Source: Spinacia oleracea (lineage: Eukaryota > Streptophyta > Magnoliopsida > Caryophyllales > Amaranthaceae). From it: 64,000 nt of DNA. Under the pieces are notes generated by a model. That model was not told where the DNA came from and did not search any database. It worked only from the letters and a program-made list of their open reading frames with translations. The position numbers and the translations under genes were made by a program. Numbering within the stretch: the stretch's first letter is position 1; every line of letters starts with the position of its first letter. Shown here one piece after another: positions 21,342 through 33,730 of this stretch. The DNA is taken from assembly GCF_020520425.1 (NCBI RefSeq), contig NC_079490.1, positions 7,378,001-7,442,000 on the forward strand, read 5' to 3'.

Positions 21342-21495
21342 ATACTTACCTCCATTTCAAAAAGATATTACACTTACTATCTGCACAGACTCCGGTGCAA
21401 TGTTTGACCGTTAATATATTCAATTGTGCATGACAAAAAGTTATAAAAATTTGATAATTTGTAAATACATAACAAGACCAATCTAACAAGATCTT
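21342..21495. mobile_element. Truncated Stowaway-like MITE
   Basis: CTTACCTCCATTTCAAAAAG and the following 130 bp match the left half of the element at 7042, ending at AACAAGATCTTTT. No right terminus is seen; the AAGTTCAGATAAG-type MITE follows. Confidence 0.6.
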
Positions 21496-22676
21496 TTCAT
21501 AAGTTGATATTTTTGAACTTATCAACTTAGGAAAATTTATTTTAGCTTAGGAAAATTTATTTTAGCTGTAAATTATACTTGAATAGCATTTATTTTTCCT
21601 GAATTTATCTTATCTCTAAACTTATTTTTCTTAAATAAGTGCAAATCAGGTGAACATAACAAAGCCTAATTATCGCATTACCACGTAGTACGTAGTAATA
21701 CGCAATAATCGTATTGGATGAAAGAACTTAAAATTCCACCCTAACAATAGTTACATTTATACTCCACTAAATACACCAAAAGATATATTCCTTTTTACCA
21801 TCGAACTGTTTTTATAAATTGTAAAAAAAAGATGAAGCAAATAAGGTTCGATCTCTTTACCACTTTATACACTCTTTAAACTTTAAACCATCCAACAAAT
21901 ATCGATGTTGCCAGTGTACCACTAGAGGAACTAAAAGTGCATATATACCAACCAACTTTTATACCTCTATCTTATTTTATTTCAATTAATTAAATAAGAT
22001 TAATTATATACTAATTGAGATCGATTTTCCTTATTATTCGTTCTTAGTTCTAAAGCTAATCATTCTTTACGTGATTCACGTTCTATATTTATTTATAAAA
22101 TAATTAAGAATTTATCTTAAATTAGGTTTAAGTATATTGAAATTTGGTTCTTGTCTTTTGTTCTTCTTTGTTGTGGAATATGATCTAATTGTGTGCTCTT
22201 TTCCCCTCCATTTCAAAATTGAATTGTTTTTGGATGCATGCATTCATACACATGGTGGATCGAGTATGAAATTCGACAATATTTTTTCATATCAGAAACA
22301 CGGATTCTATTTAGTTCACCTTATTTCAGGATATTTTCCCTTATTTCAGATTTAATGTTATCTGATCTTGTCATTAGATCGGATCAGAAAAATTTAATTC
22401 AGAATAAATTAGAAGTAATGTGATTTAAACATAACCATAATTAAATTCCCCATTGTTTTATAAGAAAAATCTCACTTTATGAGATACTAGGGGGTTTCGT
22501 GGCCTTAGACAATAATTTTTGCACCAAAAATATATGGTAATAGTAATTCATTTTTGTGTATGCCAACTTTCAAAGAGGACAATTTACATGGACATGGGAA
22601 GTAAAAGTTCTTTTTTACATAGAGTAGTTCTTATTGATTATAGTGATGTCTACATTTTATACTCGCTTGTAATTGC
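21496..22676. other. MITE remnant, then plain intergenic
   Basis: 21510-21670 is an AAGTTCAGATAAG-type relic (reverse words GAATTTATCTTATCTCTAAA and AAATCAGGTGAACATAACA). The rest is AT-rich with no recognised gene. Confidence 0.5.
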
Positions 22677-22822
22677 TTGTTGGTTCAGTGGTGATTGGGG
22701 CTGAACTTAGTAGGCAGAACCCGTGTTCGATCTCCCGCAACAACAATTGAGAGGGGACTGAAACCTAACCACCCAAAACTCTCCCCGAATCCAAATTAGC
22801 CCTAAGGGTGAACCGGGTACTG
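22677..22822 (+). mobile_element. tRNA-derived SINE (third family)
   Basis: A-box-like TGGTTCAGTGGTGATTGGGG and B-box-like GTGTTCGATCTCCCG are spaced as in a tRNA head. A non-tRNA body follows (AACAACAATTGAGAGGGGAC, CCCCGAATCCAAATTAGCCC). No target duplication identified, so the ends are approximate. Confidence 0.6.
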
Positions 22823-23507
22823 TACTAGCTAGTTCTTTAATTATCTTTCCATTTTTTGTTAATAAACTTAACCATTGAAGGGAGCAACAAATTTTCAAAA
22901 AGGCTACCCCAAATAAGGAAACTAACAACTTTTATCATGCTCTAATAAAGGTAATTAAAGCTTTCCTTTTGAATAAATTCATTTTATTGAACTACCATTT
23001 CCTTTTGAATGGTATCTCACTTTCTCCTCCCATGTTCAAAAGAAAGTTCTAGATGTATGAAAATATGAATTGACCATTAATCAAGAGTGTTCAGTCAACG
23101 CAACTAGTCAATGGTAGATTGGTAGACAAAAACTAAAAGAAAATTTATTTTTCTTGATTTCCCGAATGAAATGAATTAATTCGAAACCCTCTAGAGACTA
23201 GAGTCGAATTTAACCCAAGAATTATGGGTCAAGTCTAAACCCACCTTTTCAAAGGGTAAATCAAGTCTAAACCACTAAAAATGCTTCTAATAATCAAATT
23301 ATTCTATTAATTGATGGACTTGATTAATAAAAAAAAAAGACAGAATCTTATATTATGTGCTGAAATGTCGACTATAATTCAATTCAAAGGGATTCTTTGT
23401 TACCAACTCATGCTAAATTAACCAGTGATTAGAAACTTAGAATTGTTCATTAGATTCTGAATGATTTTATGTTGAACGGAATGATCCTTGTTTAGGTTTA
23501 ATTAAAA
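22823..23507. other. Intergenic; nothing recognised
   Basis: AT-rich; no gene or bounded repeat. Confidence 0.5.
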
Positions 23508-23664
23508 GTGCGTTTTGTTTACTTGATTTTCACCTATCTTTCTGAACTTATCATATCTGAATTTATTAGAACTTATCAACACTTATTTTAGTTATAAATT
23601 GTATTTGGATAACCTTTATTTTTTTTGACATAAGTGGAAATATGGTGAACTGAACTGGCCCTAA
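23508..23664. mobile_element. AAGTTCAGATAAG-type MITE relic
   Basis: TTTTGTTTACTTGATTTTCACC and ATATGGTGAACTGAACTGGCCC are mirrored ends; the interior has GAACTTATCATATCTGAATT. Confidence 0.55.
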
Positions 23665-23796
23665 GATGATTATAAGAACATAAAATTGATATTTTATTAA
23701 AAAAAATATAGTGATGGTGAAAAGTCTAGCAAATAAAGCTTCAAAGGAGGTCATCTTGAATTATTTACCCTACGATATGTGAAGGATAATCTATCT

Positions 23797-24156
23797 ATCT
23801 ATCTATCTATCTATACTATATATTAAAAGGCGTTTACAATCATGTTCATCTTCCATGTGGCGCTCTCCGTCTTCCTTCTTAAAGGGTGGTACTCCATGCA
23901 TTTACATACAATTAAAAACACAAAAATATTGTTTATGTAAGACTTGAACCCTTGACCTTAGGTTTCAAACATTAAAGACTTATCCACCAAGCTATATGTC
24001 ATGTTTGATTTCTTTCTTTCCAAACAAAATATAACAAATGACAAAATAGTCAAAAAGAAAAATAGTATAAGCATTTAATCACGTTCTTTGTATGCAATGG
24101 AATAAATATGGTTTTTCATGTAATGACCCGGGGCATCGCCCGGGATCAAAAACTAG
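23797..24156 (+). mobile_element. Non-autonomous Helitron-like element
   Basis: The 5' part is TC-TATACTATATATTAAAAGGCG. The 3' end is a CCCGGG-GCATCG-CCCGGG hairpin (24127-24144), then GATCAAAAA and CTAG, followed by T: the hairpin-CTRR-T signature of Helitrons. The exact 5' base is blurred by a TATC microsatellite (23789-23813). A tRNA-like GGGTTCAAGTC/AGCTTGGTGGATA pair lies inside on the minus strand. Confidence 0.75.
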
Positions 24157-25340
24157 TTTATATATTTATAAATTATTGAATGTATACGGCGATATGTTAA
24201 CTTGTGAATGATGTTGGACAATTTACATCTTTAACCTTTAAAAAGTGGGAGGGATACTATTGTAACTTATCTATGGTAACTGAAACGATGTGTTTCCTTT
24301 TAACTACACTTTGCTCGTCTTTCTCCTCTCATTCGTACCTTTTATATGATTTTTTTCACCCTCATTGTTCTTTCTCCTGAAATCCTCCCCCACTTCCTCC
24401 ATCCATGGCAAACCGATTTCATGCATGGATATGATTCAAGCAATATCTCTTCATTTTAATGCATTCATATTTACAAATGGTTGAACGTATGGCGATGTAA
24501 CTAACATTTTTTTCGCAATGGAATAATGGTCTATGTAAAATGAAAAATTATTGTATATTCTCATATTTCTTCGCAACAATTATCATTTAAAAGAAAAATA
24601 AAACTAGTCAACGTATTTTGAAAGCGCGATAAAATTTATTTGTATCATTAAATAATGGAAATAAGTCAAATAACAAGTCCTTTAGTATGAGGTGTTGACA
24701 AAGATAAGGATAAAGATGAGGTGGCAGATTAGAAATTTATCATGTGATCGATTTCATCATTTTTATCCATGTCCACTGTGTGGTATGAGTTGAAAATAAG
24801 ATCGAGATAATTAGCAAATTCATTAAATTACCTTACTAACTTTCTTATTATACCCTCCTTTCTTCATTTCGTCAAGGGTATATTTGTCTTTTTATCTTAT
24901 TTTCTTATCCCTCCTTACGCCACCCCGGCCATCGGGTATCCTTACCCCATTCGTTATCCCTCCAAACAGACAAGCCGTATAAACTACAATTAATTCTTTT
25001 TAATTACCCTATGAGCCAATTACAACTTCATTGTGTACTCTACGAGTATAATTTTAAAAGAAAAGTTGATGTGGAACATAAGATATTATTAGGGTACGGT
25101 AAGTCGGTAAGAAACCAACACTATTGATTGAAAGAAAGTAAAAGTTAAAGGAAGAAATAAAATGAGAATGTAACAGAATAGCACAGGGAGCATCATTTGT
25201 AACAATGGCTCTCCTTTGCCCTTGGAGTCTTGGGACCATATTTCAGTACAAATCAACATAATAGTAGAAGAAGAAGATACTAGTACGTATGTATCACTTT
25301 CTTTTCTTATAACCACTACCAATCAATTCTGAAAATTTCC
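24157..25340. other. Intergenic; nothing recognised
   Basis: No gene. The stretch 24690-24975 (AAGATAAGGATAAAGATGAG ... CCCATTCGTTATCCCTCC) looks TE-like but has no clear ends. Confidence 0.45.
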
Positions 25341-25640
25341 ATTCTTTTCGTATCTTATAGGAAATGATTGAAAGGATCGGACATACTTCTTGTATTTAGC
25401 GTAAATACATTTTTTTTTCCGTATCTTATAGGAAATGATTGAAGGGATCAGACATACCTTCATATATACAGTGTAAATACAAAATTTCTTTTCGTATCTT
25501 ATAGGAAATGATTGAAGGGATTGGACATACTTTGTACATACGTACGGAGTAAATACAAACTTTCTTTTCGTGTACGTCTTTTAGGAAATGATTGAAGGGA
25601 TCGGACGCACATCATATATACAGATATACTCCATATTACA
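25341..25640 (+). repeat. Tandem repeat, four units of 71-80 bp
   Basis: GGAAATGATTGAAGGGATC-like cores are at 25360, 25431, 25504 and 25584, each preceded by TTTTCGTATCTTATA and followed by GACATAC and a variable AT spacer. Confidence 0.8.
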
Positions 25641-26844
25641 TACGCAGTAAAAACAATTATTTGTATAAGGCGGTCTCATAATACTTTGCTATTTTATTCG
25701 GTGACTTTTCTATTGTAAGGGGTGGGTTTTTGTTAATTTTCAAAATAACTATAATATGATTCTATATATTCGAGTTTTTTTTTTGTTTCTTTCAATGGTC
25801 TTTGATGTACATCTTTGACCATTAAATATATTCATTTATGTATAAAAAGATTAAACGAGTTGATATTTTTGAAAATACTTATTGAGATAAATGAGATAAA
25901 TATAACAATTAAGATCTTACATACTAGTTATTTACCATCTAACTTAATTAATTCAAAGGTAAAATAAATCATTAAGTGTAACAAAAACAAACCAGGGTGA
26001 GTACGAGACTTGTAGGTATATTCCGTATATGAATTATAAAATAAAAAACTTATACACAGAGTACTCCGTATAACGGCTTTATGTGTAATTTCAATATCTT
26101 ACCAAATAGTTATACTTTTAATCAAAATATTATATATTGTGATCAAATATTATATCAACATGCAATTATACTTTTTATTGTTCTCATCAGCGGTGTTATG
26201 AATTAGGTCTCGTAGCATACTTCATTAATGTCGATTTAAGGTAGATTGGCCCACAGTTTAGAAAAAACTAGGGGTTGAATATACATTCTAGTCTTAATTA
26301 TAATGTCAAATTATAAACTCTTAAGTTGAGAATAGCTGTCTTGATTCTTTTAGCTCCATAGTTATAAGTAAATCGTCTTAATCAAGAAAAAAAGAAGTGA
26401 CAAAACCAATTACAAATAAAGGCTTAAAAAAAGAATAGAAAAAATCTTAAAAATTGTCTACTTTTGGTGATTTGCATCTTTAATTTGCTAAATTGAATTA
26501 ATTGTAGACAAATTAAGTGAAGTTGATTGAAAGGAAAACCATCTAATCAGAAATAAGAAGTTGCTGCTTTTGATAGTCTCCACAAGAACACTACCACATG
26601 ATATGTTTAATTGAATGTTTCCAATTTACATCACTCACCAAAAAAAACCATCAAATGATAAGAGCCCATATTCTTGTTTCTCATTCGAACTTGCGATTTT
26701 TGTCACACACATATTTTATGCCGATAAATGTGCTTTATGTTTAAAAGTTATGCCATTAAGAGTTGATGAGTTTTATTAATGACACGAGTTTATAGGGAGT
26801 TAATTGAACAAAAGAAAAACTTATCATGAAAATGAGGAATTAAG
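25641..26844. other. Intergenic; nothing recognised
   Basis: AT-rich left flank of the large LTR element. No gene seen. Confidence 0.5.
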
Positions 26845-26849
26845 GTTGG

Positions 26850-27251
26850 TGTTCCGGTATCGGAAACGGGTGGTGAGGTCGGATCTTCGGATCTTGAGCG
26901 TGGAGATGAGTGCCTGCAAGATGAACCCGAACCCGGGGGAGGCTCCCCGGATCAGGGCCTCCGACGCCCAACATTAGTATCATATTGTGAGATAAAGCAG
27001 TGAGATAGGAGAGAGAGTGTAGAGAAGTCCCTTTTACCTTCCCCCATAAATGAGTATTTATAGGGGTTTTAGATTATTAGGTCATGGATTGGGCCTTGGC
27101 CCTTATTACTCTTTGGGCCCATAATACTAGAATATGATGTTCTGGTATAGAAATGGGCCAACGGGAGTATCCCGTACAACTAGCCCCCTCAGAGTAAGTA
27201 CAACCGTCTTAGACTGTTGTGCTTTCTCTGAAAAAGTAATCACCCCGTACA
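26850..27251 (-). repeat. 3' LTR of the large element
   Basis: 402 bp, TGTTCCGG...CCGTACA on the plus strand. It differs from the other LTR at two positions (around 26993 and 27030). It contains an internal copy of the PPT/LTR-start motif near 27172-27190. Confidence 0.93.
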
Positions 27252-27264
27252 ACTAGCCCCCTTA
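27252..27264 (-). other. Polypurine tract of the large element
   Basis: On the minus strand TAAGGGGGCTAGT abuts the LTR start TGTACGGGG. A near-identical core is repeated in the array just inside. Confidence 0.8.
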
Positions 27265-27380
27265 TCTGCAGAGGTTCGTAGAATGGGCGGATATCTTGAT
27301 TCTGCTCATGAGTCGAAGATATGCAGATAAAACTAATAATTTATTTTGCTTGCTCTGGCCGATTGGGCCCTTTGGTTTTT

Positions 27381-27950
27381 AGGACGACTAGCCCCCTTGA
27401 TTTTTTAGGACGAAGCCTTCTTGATTTTTTAGGATGACTAGCCCCCTTGATTTTTTAGGAAGACTAGCCCCCTTAATTTTCCAGGACGACTAGCCTCCTC
27501 GATTTTTCAGGATGACTAGCCTATTTAATGTTTAGGACGACTAGCCCCCTTGATTCTTTAGGACGACTAGCCCCTTTGAATTTTTAGGACGACTAGCCCC
27601 TTTGAATTTTTTGGATGACTAGTCCCCTTGATTTTATTCGGGCGACTAGCCTATTTAATATTTAGGATGACTAGCCCCCTTGATTCTTTAGGACGACTAG
27701 CCCCTTTGAATTTTTTAGGACGACTAGCCCCTTGATTTTTGTAGGATTACTAGCCCCACTTGATTTTTTTAGGACGACTAGCCCCCTTGATTTTTTAGGA
27801 CGACTAGCCCCTTTGAATTTTTAGGATGACTAGTCCCCTGATTTTTGTAGGATGACTAGCCCCACTTGATTTTTTTAGGACGACTAGCCCCCTTGATTTT
27901 TTAGGACGACTAGCCCCTTTGAATTTTTAGGATGACTAGCCTCCTTTTTG
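27381..27950 (-). repeat. 26-bp tandem array repeating the polypurine-tract core, about 22 units
   Basis: Plus-strand unit AGGACGACTAGCCCCCTTGA plus a T-run. On the minus strand the units read TCAAGGGGGCTAGTCGTCC. At least seven units carry exactly AAGGGGGCTAGT, the 12 bases that form the real PPT junction; the others vary in the G-run. A higher-order pattern is present (three-unit blocks repeated near 27770-27830 and 27877-27930). Confidence 0.9.
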
Positions 27951-28017
27951 CATTGATATGTCTTGCCGGTCTTTTTTCAACACCATATTTCATATTTTAT
28001 TTTATCATTGCTTTATT

Positions 28018-28575
28018 ATGGACTGCTACGATTCACAGTGGAGTGCCCCTACGGCATTTATTTTCCCCAAAGTTACTGATCACATCCATACATTTCGTTG
28101 GACTGCTACGATTCACAATGGAGTGCCCTTAACGGCATTTATTTTCCCCAAAGCTACTGATCACATCCATTCCTTATGGACTGCTACGCTTCACAGTGGA
28201 GTGCCCCTACGGCATTTATTTTCCCCAAAGCTACTGATCACATCCATACATTTCGTTGGATTGCTACGATTCACAATGGAGTGCCCTTAACGGCATTTAT
28301 TTTCCCCAACGCTACTGATCACATCCATTCCTTATGGACTGCTACGCTTCACAATGGAGTGCCCCTACGGCATTTATTTTCCCCAAGGCTACTGATCACA
28401 TCCATACATTTCGTTGGATTGCTACGATTCACAATGGAGTGCCCTTAACGGCATTTATTTTCCCCAAAGCTACTGATCACATCCATTCCTTATGGACTGC
28501 TACGCTTCACAATGGAGTGCCCCTACGACATTTATTTTCCCCAAAGCTACTGATCACATCCATACATTTTATTGG
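28018..28575 (-). repeat. 158-bp dimeric tandem array
   Basis: Monomers start GACTGCTACG (or GATTGCTACG) at 28021, 28101, 28179, 28259, 28337, 28417 and 28495, so 80- and 78-bp types alternate (ends CATTTCGTT versus CATTCCTTAT). Each contains GGAGTGCCC, CGGCATTTATTTTCCCCAA and CTGATCACATCCAT. Very high identity between dimers shows recent expansion. The ORFs across it are by-products. Confidence 0.93.
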
Positions 28576-28779
28576 TTGCCATATTTCACCTTTGATATGC
28601 GATGTCGGCCTTTTACTTACTTCAAACACAACGGCTATTTAGCACCTGCAATCTTGCTTTTTCCTTGCTTTTGGAGTAGTAACCAGTGAGGCATCGTTAC
28701 TCCATCAAGCTCCATAGGATCGGTTAGGCTCTGCCTCAGAGGTTGGGAAGCAATGCTTGGACCAAGTGCCTACACCATT

Positions 28780-31700
28780 CACGTATCAAATATATTACAT
28801 GCACAATGAATTTCTTGCTTTTCTTTTTTAAAATGTGACTAATACATACTGAAATTAGTTGGTTGCACATTCTGAATGCAGTTTAACCATAATTTTAATT
28901 AAAGGATCTCTTTTCCTTAGTGCCACAGGAAGTTAAAGCTTAAAGTGGTAGAGCGTATATCATCCTTAATCAGCGGTGGCATTTACAATGAGATGGTAAT
29001 AAAAACGGAGTATGTGCCGGTAAGACTTAATTCAATTAAAATTTTTACCAAATAACCACATTAGTTGCGGCAAAATGAAAACACTTTCAATGGGAAACTT
29101 AACCAAGCACTCTATATGCACCCTTTACTTTGGTCAAACTGAGTTCGACTCATCCACACCCAATTATCAATTGGTCGGCTACTATCACAGATTTTTATTA
29201 CACCAAGTTGTTTGAGCATTTTCATATAGAGTCAAAAAATCACAATTTTGACTTAACATAAACGTCAATGAGGAGGTAAAAAATACCGTCAGCATGCTTA
29301 TCACGAATTAAAAAGTTGATTGCGACAAATTAGACCATAGATGGTAGCAATTTTAGACCATTTGCGAACTAAAACTGTAGTAAGAATGACTCTTCAATTC
29401 ATAGTGCAATCTTTGATAAAATAGCTAATTTCAAAAAATATGCGCCGGTAACAGTTGATCAGATGATGCATACAAACAAAGAGTAGAACCATGTATTCGA
29501 ATAAACTTTTAGTAAGTTGCCGATAGCGAGCAGGCGGTAAATTATATGGCATGACTCTAGTTCAGGCCGGTAAGATTATCACATTAGGCCGTCTAACAAT
29601 TTAGTGTGACTGGAAACAACAAAGCTGATAGCCAAGTATAAGGGACGTATCTGGCAGTAAGATTAGGCCGGTAACAAATTAGACAATGTGCAAATTAAAA
29701 CTAGTAGTAAGTCAGGTGATAGCAAGTAGAAACTCGGTTTTAGATAAAACTTTTGCAGCATGGGTTCATGGGGGATGACTCTAAATCAGGTGACATCAAG
29801 TTGACCCATCAAACAAGGCCGGTAGCATTGTAAACCAATCATACATTAGACCAGTAGCAGACTAGCAACCGACAATTATGACTCTACAGTTTATAGTGGT
29901 AATAGGTAGTTTTGCTAAGGAGTAATGAAGTTAGATGGTAGGAGGCGTATAACATTGTAGACTAACAGCAAATTAACTCGGTAAGATATGCACACTACTG
30001 ACTGTATGACACTATGACTAACATCAGATTAAAGTAGCCAACAGAGAAGAAGTACGACAGCAAACCATAGACAATACACTAACTGGTAGCATTTTCAAAT
30101 GGTGTAAGGTTGGCCGTCAGCAAGTTAGCTGATAGCAAGTTTTTAAGAGATGCGTACCCGACAACGAATCAAATGTCAAGGGGTAGGACTAGGCTGGTAA
30201 TGAAACTTAGATCGGTAGCAGACAGTAGGATTTCGAAAAGACATACTTGTGGCCATTTATGCACGGACAGCCGATCAGATAACTTTTAACCACTTGCAAA
30301 TAATTCCTTGCTTAAACATTTGCTTTAACATCGCTCATCATAAACCAGGTAATTTCACATTACCCTGGGAACAAATCAGTCAGAAATAACTCAAGTAAAA
30401 AATCAGGTAATCAATAAATCGGTATTATTAACACTTGTGGAATGACAGAGAGATTATGACTAAGACTTTGAACACTTAATGGAATTTGAAAGCTTAACCA
30501 TTGCGCTTTAGCAAACACACAGTATGCACAATTTAACTTGGTCATATGAGAACTAGATTATGGCCGCCCAGACCTTCACATCTAATGCAGCGGTGTTGTA
30601 AAATCATAATCTTATTAATGTCGTTTAGCAGAGGGAAATTAATTAGCTTGCTCAAACTAAATTCCTACTGGTGCATACTAATTGCAGGTTGACTATGGAG
30701 TAATAAATTTATAATTAGAACTATGTCACAACGAAGTACACAATCTCGTAGAAAGTGCAAACGGTAAGCCGACAGTGAATTATGGTGGGGTATAACTTTT
30801 TAAATCAGGTCGGTAGTAAATACTCATTTACACAATGCATAGCCGGCATGGCCGGCATAATCCTAATACATAAAATCATACAAGGTTCATGCAGCCTTTA
30901 ACTTAACAAAAGTGATGAACAGGGAAGCTTAGCATTTATGGTAGTACCGAAGGCCCGTCAAATTAGTTCGGTAGTAAAGGGTATAACATTTTAAATCAAG
31001 GAAGACTCATCAAATTAGGCTGACGACAATTTTGGTAGCAGATAACAGTCTGAGTATTGGGCTCTTATAATTCTTTATCAAACCTCTTAAAATAGTAAAG
31101 GATGACTGATAGGCATGTACCATTTTAAAATGGCCGTATGTGGCCCATTACCATGGGATTCGGAAAATATACACTCGTGGAAATATGGCTATGCAAACAG
31201 TAGTAGTAACCTCCAATGGCTATATTCCTATAATGCAATACAATTCTTAATTAAAATTACCTCAAGAGGCACGATGGCATGCAGATAAAACTAACAAATA
31301 CTTTGTAAACGGAGCACACGGTGAATTATGCAGGAGGACACTATTTCCCATAAACTAGCGTACTTTGTTTTATGAGAATTGAAATGAGATTGTAAGGGCG
31401 ATATCTCAAAAATGTTTATACTATGACTTGCATTTCCGAGTTCAGCAAGAATTTGGCTGGCAGAGAATTCACAACTCCTAGTTTAAACAAGTCCCAAAGT
31501 TGCAGGTGGTTTCTATTATGCCAGTAGCAAGGTTGGCAATGGCGTCTAGCCGACTGCTTGTTGACTATAGCAACACTTGATGATTATGCTACGCTCTATG
31601 CAAATTGGTTTCAATCGGAATGCTGTTTTCATAAAATGTTAAAATCGCGCTCTGGCTACTCCTTTTTACAAATTTGAGTATGGCAAGAGTTTGGCCGATA

Positions 31701-33730
31701 GAAAAAACCTATAAAAAACCGTTACCTGATAATTGTAACTTTTGTTTCTCACCAAACCGGGCTACTTATGAAACATGGACTTTATAACCGCCTAGGCACA
31801 TACTGGGAATAAGAAATTTTGAAATAAGAACTCAACCGTAACAACAGACTAGCCAGAGGGTACCATTTGCTTTTGAAAATATAAACTTCAGTGTATCTTG
31901 TATTATGGTCACCACTAGTAGACTCGTAGCGTACGATGGTATAATGTCGGTGATACTAAATCAAGTCATACCTTTCTAAAATATCATCATATACTAAGCA
32001 TGCATAAACCTACGAAACATTATACCTATATTACTTATGCATCAAACATAATACATACACCATGCATTAACTGCTTTCCTCTTGAAAGGTAGTTGACACA
32101 TGCTAGAACTAACCGACTGTACACTTCAAATGCAGTTTAAGGATACTTTTTATCGACATAACACCATGTAAATTGGGTTGGTGTCCAAAGTCCAAAGTTC
32201 TAGGAGTTACTGCTTTTAAGTTGTTAAACAAAGTGAGAGTGCCAAAAGTAAATACATGGACGTGCCAGCATTTTTAGTCTGCTAGTCATTATCTATGGCC
32301 ACGAGATAGTATAAACAATATGTACTTAGGACGAAACTCGGTCCAGCACGAAGCGAATCCAATAAGTATTGGCAGCAACTAATTTTGACAGTAAATGAGC
32401 TAAAACATTAGCAATCAACACATTTGCGAGTCCGACAAGAAATAGGCCGACAAAAGATTCTCGTACTAGACAGATAGAAAATCACAACCGATAGCTCGGT
32501 CTTACGACTTAGATTAGCTTTTTTCTGGCTATTGGAGACTTATGAGTTTTACAAACATCATCTAACAACTTGGGTTGCTTAAAAATCCGGTAGCGAATTA
32601 AAAGGTTGCATCTTGGCAGTAAAGTAGGCGGCCACTTGCACTCATTATTACTGGATGGCTCACAATGTACATTTAAAAAACACTTGGAGCCAACAATTAT
32701 TGGGTAGTGAAACGAAGACAATATAATTATAAACCGGCTGATAAGTTTACTACTATGTGCCGGTAAGATGTGTACTCCGACAGTGGGAGCCACTAATTAT
32801 AAAGGATGTGTCTTTTATCATTGAAATTCAATTTCTCTTTGCTCATCAATTGAGAAAACTGCGGGTTCGAGCAGGTAGCACATAAAATTGTCTCAAAATG
32901 ATTTCACATACAGACATACTAGGCACGTTTAAAAATTGCCGACAGAGTAAATAATTGAAAGGTATGTCGCACAGCTGGGCTGATATGAGCTTTCAACCTA
33001 AGCTGGTAGCAAATCAAGTGGCTAGGCTGGTAGGAAATCACTAAGTTAAAAACGCCGGTTGGAAGGATACTGACAGCAATATTGTGACTGAGAGAATCCT
33101 CTACTGAGACAGGCTGACATCGATTAAACTGGCCGATTACTGACCACTCCAGATAAAGTTAAATGAACACTATGAAATTGTGCAATTGTGGTGAATTATC
33201 AAGTGTGTAATACAGGCTGCCAGTAAACCGCACTTAGCAAACTTAGAGACGCGCCCCCAGTAGCAAATCAAGTGATAAATAGCAGGACTAGGTTGGGCTG
33301 ACAGTAGACCTCAACCGGTAAGATTACTTTTCAAAGTGGGCTGGTATTATTTTTCGAAGTGGGCTGGTAAGACCATAACCATTTGAAAGTGGGCTGGTGC
33401 AGACTTGCGAATTAACAACATTTAGTAGCACTGCAGGTAGCACTTTATTAATAAATCACTGAATTAATAGGCTGATAGCATACTGATAGCAAATCAGTAG
33501 CTGGTAAGAGGTGTATACTGACAGAGAATCACTTGGCTGGTATGACATTTAAATCACAGCCTAGCACATAAAAAGAATTATCAACGAAGCATATTTCAAG
33601 AGTATGCAAATCCATTAATACAATAAAATCAACCAGACCACCACATTTAGATACTATAAAAAATCAAACTGAAATCCACATTCAGATATTATGGACAATA
33701 ACAATATTATAGCCATGTAGCCTTAAATGC
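28780..33730 (-). other. Non-coding interior of the large element with diffuse degenerate repetition
   Basis: About 5 kb without any ORF of protein character. The words GCCGGTAAGA, CCGGTAGCAAATTAG, GCTGATAGCAA and their variants recur irregularly (for example near 29018, 29450, 29562, 29664, 29816, 30211, 32758, 33005, 33312, 33480), giving a decayed short-repeat texture and no clean array. Confidence 0.6.

Noticed and set aside
27381..27950. CRISPR-like look of regular short repeats
   Set aside because: Units are directly abutting with no unique spacers, and the DNA is plant nuclear. It is a tandem array inside an LTR element.
27932..28689. Overlapping plus-strand ORFs with repeated MDCYASQWSAPT segments
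   Set aside because: They arise from the 158-bp array read in successive frames, antisense to the element; not a repeat protein.
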